Shown here: piece by piece, positions 46,277-56,151 of the stretch
Position numbering within the stretch: position 1 is the stretch's first letter
Layout of the letters: the number at the start of each line of letters is the position of its first letter
Assembly (NCBI GenBank): GCA_024336345.1
Contig: JANFOG010000001.1
Span: 2,356,001-2,420,000, forward strand
Length of the DNA stretch: 64,000 bases
From: Mariannaea sp. PMI_226
Taxonomy: Eukaryota; Ascomycota; Sordariomycetes; Hypocreales; Nectriaceae
Reading direction: 5' to 3'
Program-made: the position numbers and the translations under genes
Notes under the pieces: generated by a model
Databases searched by the model: none
Seen by the model: the letters and a program-made list of their open reading frames with translations, nothing else
Told to the model about the DNA's origin: nothing

Positions 46277-48937
46277 ATGGCGGACGAAGTTTATGACGGT
46301 GCCATTGGCATTGATTTGGGTAAGTACGATCTTGATTTCTGCGCCTTCTCTTCTCAACTTTCCCGACTCTCTGATCCACCACGCATCGGCTCGTCGCGAA
46401 TTTTGGACGTTCTCGACAGCCATATGGAAAGACCGGGAGTGCGAAAAGAAGAAAGAGAGACCCAAAACACAGAATCATCCATCAAGAAGACGACGTCACG
46501 ACGCAAAAAGAGAGTCAATAAATCGCTGACCGTCATATTTTTACAGGTACCACCTACTCTTGCGTTGCTACGTACGAGGGTACCAATGTCGAGATCATCG
46601 CCAACGAGCAGGGTTCTTTCACCACCCCTTCTTTCGTTTCTTTCACCGACAAGGAGCGTCTGATTGGTGAGGCTGCCAAGAACAATGCTGCCATGAACCC
46701 TCAGAACACCGTCTTCGACGCCAAGTGAGTTTTTTTCTACCTGCCCGCCGATTCAAAATACCTTCACACAATCAATTTTTTTTTTGGTTGCTGACCAGGG
46801 TTTTTTTTTACCCCTCATTAGGCGTCTGATCGGTCGCCGCTTCGATGACCCTACCGTCAAGAAGGACATCGAGTCTTGGCCCTTCAAGATTGTCGATGAC
46901 AACGGCACCCCCAGAATCCAGGTCGAGTACCTCAACGAGACCAAGACTTTCTCCGCCCAGGAGATTTCCTCCATGGTTCTCACCAAGGTAAGAAATTCCC
47001 CGTTTTACGCGCCCTCACACTTTTTGTGTCGATATTTCGACTTTCCTCCCCTCCCTCCCCCCGCCCCCGCACTAGCGAGCACTAGGCAATTTTTTTTTCT
47101 AACCCCCCGCTATAGATGAAGGAGATTGCCGAGACCAAGCTTGGCAAGAAGGTCGAGAAGGCCGTCATCACTGTCCCTGCTTACTTCAACGACAACCAGC
47201 GTCAGGCCACCAAGGACGCCGGTGCCATCGCCGGTCTTAACGTCCTCCGTATCATCAACGAGCCCACTGCTGCCGCTATCGCCTACGGTCTCGGCTCCGG
47301 CAAGTCTGAGAAGGAGCGCAACGTCCTCATCTACGATCTCGGTGGTGGTACTTTCGATGTCTCCCTCCTCAACATCCAGGGTGGTGTCTTCACTGTCAAG
47401 GCCACCGCTGGTGACACCCACTTGGGTGGTCAGGATTTCGATACCAACCTCCTTGACCACTGCAAGAAGGACTTCACTCGCAAGAGCAAGAAGGATCTCT
47501 CCGGTGATGCCCGTGCTCTCCGACGTCTCCGAACTGCTTGCGAGCGTGCCAAGCGTACCCTCTCCAGCGGTGCCCAGGCCACCATTGAGATTGACTCTCT
47601 CTTCGATGGCGAGGACTACACCCTGACCATCACCCGTGCCAAGTTCGAGGAGCTCAACGGCAAGGCTTTCTCCGGCACCCTCGAGCCCGTTGCCCAGGTC
47701 CTCAAGGACTCTGGCTGCGAGAAGAGCGCCGTCGACGAGATCGTCCTCGTCGGTGGTTCTACCCGTATCCCCAAGATCCAGAAGCTTCTGTCCGACTTCT
47801 TCGATGGCAAGAAGCTCGAGAAGTCCATCAACCCCGATGAGGCCGTCGCCTACGGTGCTGCCGTCCAGGCTGGTATCCTCTCCGGCAAGGCCACCTCTGC
47901 CGAGACTGCCGATCTCCTCCTTCTCGATGTCGTTCCCCTGTCTCTCGGTGTCGCCATGGAGGGCAACATCTTTGCCCCCGTCGTTCCCCGCGGACACACT
48001 GTCCCCTGTCTGCGAAAGCGGTATGTACATTCCCAATGCCACATGAACTGTTTTTTTCTCGTTTCATTATGATGTCCATCCAAAGTGCCCGAGGCAGGTG
48101 CCTCTCCATTTCCATTCTGTTGGAAGTCTTGGGTGGGGCCAGCCTTAGGACTTTGCGCCAAGTTTCTGGCATGGGCCCATTTTTCACCAGCCGCCTTTTT
48201 CACTAGCCACATTCTCCACCAGCCACCTTTTCACCAGTCGCCTTGAAGCATCACCACCATATCTCCTCGTCTTCTCTCGAGTTGTAAATACCATTCAGGA
48301 TCAATAGAAACTAACTATGGGCTCTAGAACATTCACTACAGTCGCTGATAACCAGCAGGTACGAAGAAAAATTTTACTTCCTTTCTTACAGAATGAAATA
48401 TACTGACTTCACTAGACCGTCCAATTCCCTGTTTTCCAGGGTGAGCGTGTTAACTGCGAGGACAACACCTCGCTGGGTGAGTTCACTCTTGCTCCCATCC
48501 CTCCCATGAGGGCTGGTGAGGCCGTCCTTGAGTGTGTCTTCGAGGTCGACGTCAACGGTATCCTTAAGGTCACTGCCACTGAGAAGACCTCTGGCCGCTC
48601 TGCCAACATCACCATCGCCAACTCTGTCGGTAAGCTCAGCACCGACGAGATTGAGAAGATGGTCAACGACGCCGAGAAGTTCAAGAACAACGACGAGGCT
48701 TTCCAGAAGAAGTTCGAGGCCAAGCAGCAGCTTGAGTCTTACATCGGCCGTGTTGAGGAGATTGTCTCCGACCCCACTCTCTCCCTCAAGCTCAAGCGTG
48801 GCCAGAAGGAGAAGATCGAGGCTGCCATGAGCGAGGCCATGGCCACTCTCGAGCTCACTGACAGCTCTGCTGAGGACCTCAAGTCCAAGGAGCTTGCCAT
48901 CAAGCGCCTTGTCACCAAGGCCATGTCCTCCCGATAA
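46277..48937 (+). CDS. ssb1: Ribosome-associated Hsp70 chaperone Ssb
   Basis: Six exons, 46277-46319, 46547-46724, 46822-46987, 47116-48020, 48328-48358 and 48416-48937, encode 614 residues. The N-terminal ATPase domain has [30 protein letters not shown] and [17 protein letters not shown]. The substrate-binding part has [30 protein letters not shown] and the helical lid. [15 protein letters not shown] and the end AMSSR, without a C-terminal EEVD, mark the Ssb class, which binds nascent chains at the ribosome with the RAC co-chaperones. Exon 5 has only 31 nt, after a 307-nt intron, the longest in the gene; both joins keep frame (LRKR-TFTT, DNQQ-TVQ). Codon use is strongly biased to C-ending codons, a sign of very high expression. 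It is an intact single-copy gene in this window. Confidence 0.97.
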
Positions 48938-50473
48938 ATGCATTTCGGGTGCATGATGGGCTGGGCTGTAGGTTAGGGGACGCGCAGGGCTGCGACGATT
49001 GAGCTGCCTTGGGGTTGCAACAAAAAAAAATGCAACAGAGATTGCCTTTAAGTAAGAGGCCTAGGACTGGGGCGGTTTCTTTTTTTCGATCTACGGTAAT
49101 TCGGATGAAGGAAGCCGAGGCACGCGAAAAGTTCTGCATGTTTGTGGGTGATGAAAGCGTGCTCGCTGGGTCAGAGCGCTATGAGTGGACGATGACCTGT
49201 GAATTTAAGCATAGACTCGGTAGAATGGAAAAATACGGAATGAAGCCTTTTACCAACTTAAAAACAAAAATATTCCCAACTTGCCTACGTTTGTGAGACA
49301 TGCTGACCGGCTTGCCGGTCAGCAGGTAATGTATGTGCGTGTACATGTTTGGAAGCTTGGTGTCGCCTCAAAGCAACCTGGGAGATTTTTAATGGCCTCA
49401 TTCATCTTCTTGCTGGCGTTTTACCTACTAGTCCAGTAAATCATCTTTTCGGATATCACTAACTACAGTGAATATTCTAGAGATTGTAATTGGTTACCTC
49501 TTCTTTAGTGTTATTTGATATTGGTGGGTGTGCACTCAAAGTTGACTATTACAAAGGACTATTATTGTCCAAGGTTGGTTCTGTTTTCCTTGTTCCCAAT
49601 TATTTAGGGTCTCAAAACGATGAAAACAAACCTAGAGCAACCAAATTCTGCCGACCCTGCTGGATACATCTCGCGCTATTGATGCGAATTGTGTTGAACT
49701 GGGAAGATCTGCTCGAACGATTGAGCCTTGTTCCTAACCAAAAAAAAAAAACTGATAACCTCTGGAACAGCTGCTGTTGTCAAGCACTTCCTGTGTCAGT
49801 TTTCCCTCAAGCTGCAGATTTAGAATTTACCTAAGACTTTGATAGATGGCTGGACTAATAAGCACAGTGTCTTATTCCTATCATATAATAATATCTGCCT
49901 TATCTCTAAATTATGAATGCAATTTTCGTTGTAGTTTGCGAATCCAATAAAGCCGTCTGCCTCTCTTAGGGTCACATCAAGAAGCTTGGGCACGGATCAT
50001 TATGTATCTAGGCAGGGTGATGAGTGGCCACCCTAAAACCAAAACCCCGCAGCCTAATGCTAAACGTAAGAACACACTCTGACGGGAAACAATCTGTGTG
50101 GGGTTTTTACACGATGACTGTTGGAGCAACTCCAAGAGTCATGCTTCACAGCCGAGCCCTATTCAGGAAAATAGGCTGGTGAGTATGTAGCAAAAAGGCG
50201 ATGACTGGTATTACGGACAACTCACGCGAGTTTTCCCTAAGGATACGAAGTGCCCTAGTGTCTTGATCTACTGTCAAATTGACAACGCTGCCTGTGTCCG
50301 TCAAATCGCTTTACAACGCCATAGGCAGGCAGACAGGCAGGCAAACAGACACGCATACACACACGCATACAAACATACGCGCTGACGTACACACTCGCAC
50401 ACGTTTGTCTTCTCTCTTCTTCCCTCCATCCCCCGTCTCTTAGGGCGTGTGTACGTCTCGAAAGGGCAGGGAC
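48938..50473. other. Spacer downstream of ssb1, with hairpin and CA-rich tract
   Basis: The first part should be the ssb1 3' untranslated region. A near-perfect inverted repeat sits at 49301-49324. A CA/CAGG-rich microsatellite lies at 50325-50405 (GGCAGGCAGACAGGCAGGCA, then ACACACGCATAC repeats), just before the next gene. A 114-codon plus-strand frame at 49490-49834 has no protein character. Confidence 0.5.
49301..49324. repeat. Perfect 11-bp inverted repeat with 2-nt spacer
   Basis: TGCTGACCGGC is followed by TT and then by its exact reverse complement. In RNA this folds into a strong stem of about 10 pairs with a four-base loop. It lies 364 bp after the ssb1 stop codon, possibly inside the 3' untranslated region, where it could affect mRNA stability. 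It could equally be a dyad-symmetric protein site. Function is not shown. Confidence 0.85.
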
Positions 50474-51382
50474 ATGTCCTCTCCCAAGCTAAACCTCCTC
50501 GATCTTCCGGTTGACGTCCTCAGCCTGATCTTCCTCCCCCTCCTTGTTAGTTCATCGCCCATCCTCCTGTGTCCCTGTTCTTCAAAGCCAAATGGTATTG
50601 ATCCCCTCCCACTACTGCTCATCCACCCGTCTATCCACGCCATCGTGGTCCCACTACTCTTCTCGGCCAACGAATTCGTGCTTGACGCAACGGGAACGCA
50701 TACACGGCATGTTCGGCAGCGTCTGGAGGATTCCCGGGAGACTGTAACCAAGGTGAGCCCCTGGGCGGAGGTAGGGGATCTTGAACAAGTTCCTGCGTCC
50801 CTCCTGACAACCCAGGATGCCCTCCGCCGGCTTGCCAATCTGCAAATCAGATTTGAGCGTCTGAGGGCCTGGGTACACGATGAATTCGTACCTATGCTCA
50901 CGGATATGGTCGTTAATGGTTCGCTGGAGCATCTGACCATTTGGGTCCGAACTCCCGCTGGAGAGAGGCAGCAGCGAACGCAGATATCTACAGGAACAAG
51001 AGGCAGGGAGGTGGATTCCGAAGAAGACGATCTCGCCATGTTCATACGGCCCCCACTTGAAGGAATACTCAGGGTGCTTGCGGACCCGTACCTCCGTACG
51101 GCACGGCTGTTGGTCGACCGGCAGCGCCATCTCCCCGGATGGTGTCGGTTCCACGCAGCAGGGGAAGGGTTAGAGTGTGGGACATTGGGCCGGTCCGGAG
51201 CCGGGGCCGGGATGGGCAGAGAGTCTCGAGGGGGGCCTCTGGTTGCAACTGCAACACATACGGTGACTACGGCATGTCATGGGGAGATGTTGGAGGTAGA
51301 CTGGAGAGAGCTGCTTAAAGTAGTGGATCCTGACAAAAGGGATGTTGCGGTTGCGGCCGATGGAACAAGGAGATACTATTGA
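50474..51382 (+). CDS. F-box-like protein of unknown function
   Basis: A single exon of 302 codons from ATG 50474; the open frame begins 27 bp earlier without ATG. The N-terminus LNLLDLPVDVLSLIFLPLL is an F-box-like start (LP-x-x-VL-x-x-IF), followed by CPCSSKPNGIDPLPLLLIHP. Other stretches are FVLDATGTHTRHVRQRLED, LTTQDALRRLANLQIRFERL and MLEVDWRELLKVVDPDKRD. I recall similar proteins across Sordariomycetes, with no known function. If the F-box is real it would connect an unknown substrate to a Skp1-cullin ligase, but the second half of the motif is weak. A Gly/Arg-rich low-complexity insertion stands near residues 235-255. No signal peptide or membrane segment is seen. Confidence 0.78.
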   Translation: MSSPKLNLLDLPVDVLSLIFLPLLVSSSPILLCPCSSKPNGIDPLPLLLIHPSIHAIVVPLLFSANEFVLDATGTHTRHVRQRLEDSRETVTKVSPWAEVGDLEQVPASLLTTQDALRRLANLQIRFERLRAWVHDEFVPMLTDMVVNGSLEHLTIWVRTPAGERQQRTQISTGTRGREVDSEEDDLAMFIRPPLEGILRVLADPYLRTARLLVDRQRHLPGWCRFHAAGEGLECGTLGRSGAGAGMGRESRGGPLVATATHTVTTACHGEMLEVDWRELLKVVDPDKRDVAVAADGTRRYY

Positions 51383-51608
51383 CCCCATCTAGGGTTCTTG
51401 ACTGGGTTTGTCGTTGCGGTCTAAAGAAGAATAGGAGGTATATCACATATACGAATAAAACTACTCAAGGTGGTTTCTGAGGCTGTATTTTATCACCTTT
51501 TCTCAAACGACCTCTTTTGATCCCAATGCCATTTATAACCAATTCCTCATTTATATCCTCATCATCGTGGTAAATTGGCTTCAAGTTTCTTTATCCCTTC
51601 CCTTAAGC

Positions 51609-51890
51609 CTATCCTTTGCAAAGATCCCAAAGAGTATTTGTTTGCACTCCTCTAGCTCTGCCGGGGTACTGGCTCACCCCGTTCAAAAGGGCACCGAGAC
51701 TGTCGCTGCTGTTGTTATCCCACAGCCAAGCTCGTCCGGGTAACGTCTCCCAGTTAGCTGTTAGGTGGGGATATTCGGCCACATTGCCCCAACCACGAAC
51801 CTCTTTCAGCATTCTTGTAACGCTTGGCTTCCAAGAAATGTGACTCGTCACGGTGGTAGAGGCTGCCTTTCCGAGGAACAAGAAATCCAT
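51609..51890 (-). CDS. Hypothetical small protein, doubtful
   Basis: The frame from ATG 51890 gives 93 residues starting MDFLFLGKAASTTVTSH and ending GVQTNTLWDLCKG. It is open a further 80 bp upstream without an ATG. The product is Trp-rich for its size (five Trp) and looks more like protein than its neighbours, with ANWETLPGRAWLWDNN in the middle. It lies at the edge of the decayed island and on the same strand as its pseudogenes, so it may be a surviving exon of a broken gene. A CTAAC followed by AG near 51904 could be the end of an intron upstream. I recognise no family. Confidence 0.4.
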   Translation of the reverse strand: MDFLFLGKAASTTVTSHISWKPSVTRMLKEVRGWGNVAEYPHLTANWETLPGRAWLWDNNSSDSLGALLNGVSQYPGRARGVQTNTLWDLCKG

Positions 51891-52349
51891 ATTGGTTACT
51901 ACTACTGTTAGTCGGGAAATAGAACGCGTGCCGAGAGAGAACTGACCGAACTTTTGCAAAGGGATATTCAATGTTAGTCTTGATGTTATATGAATTGGTT
52001 CGTGTTTAGGTCGAGCGAGGAAATGTGTGTTTGGCGGTTGGGGTTTTATAGTGTCGGAGAAGTCGCAGACAAAGATCTCTCCAGCAGAGAAGACATTTGC
52101 CCTTAAGGTAGGGAACGTTTCGTGCCTATATTCACAAATAAGTTATCACAATGATTCCAATAATTGGATTCATGCTTACATTTTCTTCCTTCAATAAAAA
52201 GCAATACTTGTTACTGCCTTCATACAGGTCTTCCGCCCAACTTTGACTAAACGGCACTTTTAGTATAGGGTCTGCAGTCTATTGACGAGTGTATTTCGGC
52301 CAACAGCTATTATTGTCTCTCGCTGTCGCTATTTCTTGTAAGTACAAAC
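51891..52349. other. Spacer at the edge of the decayed island
   Basis: This 459-bp stretch becomes AT-rich towards 52200 and contains no clear coding sequence. It may hold the 5' region of the small frame at 51609-51890 and the end of the pseudogene that follows. Confidence 0.45.
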
Positions 52350-52877
52350 CTAAATAACGAAGCCTTTGAGTTTTGTTCTTGCCTTGAGTTCTTGTTCAAT
52401 CTTATCGGAATTCGGCTCTTCTTCGTTGTTGAGTAGGGCATTGAGTGCCTCGAGATGACGGAAAGCGAGCTCATCATCAACGTTCAAGTCCTCCCAGTCG
52501 CTATCGTCATCGTCCCAAGGAAATGGCCTCAGCATCTTGACTATTCCCTGCCACCATCGCTGGCTTGAAGAAATCCGGATGCCTACCTTTGGTCATACTT
52601 GATACAACTAGCACATAGATTAGCACACGAGCCCTCGCTAGAAAACATACTACTAATCTTCCTTGACTTGTTGCTTCACTTTCTAGAGCAGTTGTCTTTG
52701 CTCTTCTGAAGTTGCGTTCAGAAATTGCGGTGACTTTTGTGCCTGTTCAAGTTTTTGCTTCCTTTGTTGTTGCAATGCAAGGCCGACCCGGAGGGCGTCT
52801 TAGAAATGCGATTCAGATTAGTTAAATTGCGCAGTAAGAACAAGCGTGAATGACTTACCCCGTGTACTTTGTTCCAT
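52350..52877 (-). pseudogene. Degenerate gene, Gln-rich N-terminus and acidic C-terminus
   Basis: Reading the minus strand from ATG 52877: exon 1 (52877-52859, MEQSTR) is followed by a 60-nt intron with GTAAGT, AACTAAT and CTAAG. The frame then continues DALRVGLALQQQRKQKLEQA and FLNATSEEQRQLL to a TAG at 52683. The same frame goes on as KVKQQVKED to another TAG, next to a typical intron (GTATGT, GCTAATC, GCTAG). After that come LYQV, a TGA, then PKVGIRISSSQRWWQGIVK and PFPWDDDDSDWEDLNVDDEL, ending LKGFVI at 52350. Three stops interrupt an otherwise coherent gene of about 150 residues with intact splice signals. The two TAG codons fit former CAG, and the TGA fits former TGG or CGA, all C-to-T changes on one strand or the other. 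Family unknown. Confidence 0.6.
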
Positions 52878-53615
52878 CCTAGGGCCTTGAGAGTGACTTT
52901 GATAGACCACGTAATAGGATAGATTTGAGATGTTTAAAGGGAAGAGAGCATAAGACCCCTGGAGTCTTAGACGTAAAACTGATAAAACATAGGACTAAGA
53001 TAATAAGGGTAAAGAATAAGATGAAAACATAAGACTAAGGGATAAGGTTAAAGAAACAATGGAAGGCAATATACGAAGCGAGCCTCATTTTTATGACGGA
53101 CTGCACTCTGCTAAATGCTTGTGCTCTAGTATTACATCACACAACTCTTGTCCTTTTCCCAAACACTCCACCTGATAGCATTGATTCTGTCAAGTAGCTT
53201 ACGCTCTCCTCCCATCTCCTCCCGTCCTGCAGTTCTTCAGGCGAATCTTGTACGCAGGTCTAGCCTTACGCCGATTATCAAGCCGCATCTCAGATTCAGT
53301 GTGATATCCCTCCCATCTGTTCTTACCTTTATTCATAACTTCTTGGCTTCACATCATGCAGCAACGCGAGCCTCTCACTGGTCAACCAACAGCTGGAGTC
53401 AAGCAAGTCCCAAATGCATCTGGGAACCAGCTTCCTTCATACCATAACCAACCCTTTCTCGTTAAAACTCGTGCACGAGAGAAGCCTCGTAAAGGCCAAC
53501 GTATCCCACAGAAACTAATCCGGAAGCGCCGCTGGCGCCCAAGTAGTACGCCTTCCTACACTTCACGCTCACTGCTTTTACTGATCTCTCAGACACTGGC
53601 CTTTGCGGGGTGAAA
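52878..53615. other. Spacer inside the decayed island
   Basis: The 740 bp include an A-rich repeat of AAGACTAAGGATAAGG type (52960-53060). Around 53350-53615 frames on both strands look weakly protein-like; the minus-strand reading contains GVLLGRQRRFRISFCG and could be the last part of the pseudogene to its right. I cannot decide this by eye. Confidence 0.4.
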
Positions 53616-54410
53616 TCATATCGGAATTCCCATCTCCTCCTGCCAAAACTCCCCTTTCAGCATATAGTCAGGGAGATTATGCACAATGCTACCTTGCTGC
53701 ACCGCCAATATCGCATTGATCCTCTCGCGCTCACTACCCTCCAAGAAACTGCCGAAAGCTTTCTAGTTACTGTTTTCTCTGGTATGGTCCAAGATACTAT
53801 ACTGTATTAACCACCTATCCTAACCACTTTTAAAGCTGCCCAGCTACTCACAATCCATGCCAAATGTGTCACACTCATGCCTAAGGACATCAAATGTCTT
53901 CGTCAGGTCCTCAAAACCTTTGAAACCCGTCAACAAAAGGTCTGACATATTCGGCAGGATATTTCCTATCGCAAAACAGATAGGTTGCAATGATGTATGG
54001 AAACGCCTCTCCATCGTTGCTGGTGAACACAAGTCCCAGAATATTCAGCAGCAGAAAATTCAGAGAGGTCCCACGATGTTGATTAGCACAATAATCAGCA
54101 TAACAAAGAACACCGAGCAGGATGGTTATGGTCTTCGCCTGAATCTCTACTTTTTGGGATTAGACGACACAACCACAATAGGTATGATATTAAGAAATTC
54201 GAGTATGCTTTCGTAGTTCAATCCAATGCGGAGGTCAGCATGAATGCTCTTCCTCTACAATTAAACATCTTTCGCTGGTCTAGGCACTTTATTATGAACT
54301 TTTTCCGACTTTACACCATATCCATGATAATTTTGTTTCAAAGTAGAGATGCATATCGATGTCCCTTGACAAAGGAACTTTGCTAGTATAATACAAGTTT
54401 TAAGTAACTT
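53616..54410 (-). pseudogene. Degenerate gene with a hydrophobic segment
   Basis: The minus strand keeps one protein-like frame from about 54410 to 53844. In order it reads LAKFLCQGTSICISTLKQNY, KVHNKVPRPAKDV, ADLRIGLNYESILEFL, a hydrophobic stretch CSVFFVMLIIVLINIVGPL, then CSPATMERRFHTSLQPICF and FEDLTKTFDVLRHECDTFG. Six stops break it: TAA and TAG after AKDV, TAG after PKK, TAA after RRRP, and two TGA after VGPL and FCC. A 50-nt intron with GTGAGT and ACAG borders follows (53851-53802). After it a frame one base off reads EGSERERINAILAVQQGS and YMLKGEFWQEEMGIPI to a TGA at 53616. Stops fit C-to-T or G-to-A changes of Gln or Trp codons. The hydrophobic run suggests a membrane protein. The family is not recognised. 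Confidence 0.55.
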
Positions 54411-54986
54411 TATGATAAAGAATTGAGACTTGATAGCTAGGCTACCTAGTGCCTAGTCCACAAACTATCTATTAGGAATCTAAAATTGTCGTGAATGTTC
54501 CAAGACTTATATATAGTTACTGTCAATTCTGAATAGTGTTAATAACTCGTTAAAAGGCAAATAAAATATTGACTATTATTAAAAAGAGTTGCGAATATTG
54601 ATTAGCATTAAAGAGAGTGTCGAACAGAAGACGAATGCAATGTTAATTTCTCTTAACGAGAGTTACTAGAAAGACAAAATCAGAAATAAATAAAAGAATA
54701 GTAAAGACAAATGAAATATGAATAATGGATACAGTCAAATGAGTGTAAGAGGAAGATAAAAGGAATAAATGCCCATTAAGGAGCAACCTTGGCCGCTCTC
54801 TCCAAGTGTTGTTACCCAGTTTGTGTCTCGTGAGTGAACCCAGTACATCTAGTTGAGAAATTGCAAATCTCAACCTTGGCCGCTCTCCAAGTGTTGTTAC
54901 CCAGTTTGTGTCGAAGTTAGGGCATGTCATTTGAGAACTCATAATCCCACAGCGGTATTGCAATTCGATACCAGACTCAATTTTTT
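54411..54986. other. AT-rich spacer with a direct repeat
   Basis: The part 54411-54760 is strongly AT-rich, with TTAATAACTCGTTAAAAGG and GAATATTG-type words, and has no coding signal. The right part carries the direct repeat at 54784-54912. I see no terminal inverted repeats or transposase. Confidence 0.5.
54784..54912. repeat. Direct repeat of 42-44 bp
   Basis: The 44 bases at 54784-54827 (beginning CAACCTTGGCCGCTCTCTCC) recur at 54871-54912 with only a two-base TC deletion. The copies are 43 bp apart. The near identity contrasts with the mutated surroundings, so the duplication may be recent or, at 42 bp, too short to be a RIP target. It may be part of a larger degraded element. Confidence 0.88.
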
Positions 54987-55857
54987 CTACTCGGATTTTG
55001 TGCTTAGAGAGTTGCTACGTCTTTTAGCTCCTATGCTTTTGTATATAAAACGCCGAATATAAACATACCTTGGCCTTTGAGAACGAATGTGCACGGAGAT
55101 GTCTTTCGACCGAAAGGGTCGGGGTGTCGCCTAAACAACCTGTGATTGTTAGCAGTGTATCTCAACCCCTGTCCAAGCCAGCACTTACCGCGAAGGTGTG
55201 GGAGGGTAGTCCACTATTCGACATCTTACGCACTACATATTCAGTAGCTCCGATTCTGGGCGTCTCTTCTTCATGAACTTGAACGAACGCCTCTACAGCC
55301 ACTGCAATTTGTGCGGGTGTCGTGGTGGGACCTGCTGGGATGAACCATACGTGTGGTCCTGTTGAGGGGAGAGCCAAAAGCGGGCAAGTGTAGAGTTATC
55401 GAATAAAGAAAAATCTCATCTGGGGGACATCAGTAGGGCAGGGAAGTGGGAACCAGACAAGTAAGTGTCTGTAGACAGTTTGATAACCATCCATTAATGC
55501 CTTGCGTACATACATCGGAAACGAGGCGGGAGTTTCGGGATCTTTGTTGTATGTAACTGAACGAGAGTTGGACACCGGTGTTGGCAGCAGTACTACCCAA
55601 TATAAATCGGTGGGTGTCATGCCTGGCTTTTCGAAGACTGAGGCATGTAACATCATCCCAAAGCGCTCGAATACCTCTGTAGGCAGATTGTGAAAGCAAA
55701 AAGAAAAAGGTGATTGTGAGTAACGTCGGTGATTGAATGACTTCAAATAGTCCAGGGCAGAATACAAGGCCGGCAGTCGAGGCCGGCAGTCGAGCAAATG
55801 TGCCGAAGCATAGTTAAACCGGTGAAGATTTGAGAGAATATTCAGAGAATGTTCCAT
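54987..55857 (-). pseudogene. Degenerate or nonsense-mutated gene, family unknown
   Basis: From ATG 55857 one minus-strand frame reads MEHSLNILSNLHRFNYASAH, FCFHNLPTEVFERFGMMLH and MTPTDLYWVVLLPTPVSN to IR followed by TAA at 55396. The same frame goes on for 69 codons: CPLLALPSTGPHVWFIPAGP, AVAVEAFVQVHEEETPRIG and ATEYVVRKMSNSGLPSHTFA, up to a donor GTAAGT at 55188. With branch site CTAAC and acceptor TTTAG the third part starts at 55130 and ends with a TAG at 54987. One stop thus breaks a frame of about 270 codons; a CAA-to-TAA change explains it. An intron across the stop is possible (a GT within the codons for Asp-Gly-Tyr would fit the phase), but its donor GTTATC is poor. If so, the gene could be intact. 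I do not recognise the family. Confidence 0.55.
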
Positions 55858-56151
55858 TCCTGAGGCAGCTAGGGACAGATAGATGATTCAATGAGAACAA
55901 GAAACTGCTGGGGGAAGATATGGATGTGTTGAGATCAATACGATAAACTTAGAGAAGGCATTGTCATCAATTAAAGATGGCAGTATTTGCCAGAAGCTTG
56001 AAGGGAAGGCGCATCGTTATGACAAGAAAGCAAGAAGGAGAAGACAACATCTACCTAGATAAAGGAAAAGGAAATATCAGGGCGGGAAGCGAAGGAAAGA
56101 GGGAGGCAACGCGGGCCAGAAACCCAACTTATCGTTTGTGGTGACTTATTC
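55858..56151. other. Short spacer between two decayed genes
   Basis: The 294 bp are purine-rich on the plus strand (GAAGGAAAGAGGGAGGC type) and probably include the 5' region of the pseudogene to the left. Nothing else is seen. Confidence 0.45.

Noticed and set aside
47110..48042. 310-codon frame on the strand opposite ssb1
   Set aside because: It is the mirror of a highly codon-biased gene; the Gly/Leu/Asp/Val-rich translation is the usual antisense artefact of C-ending codons.
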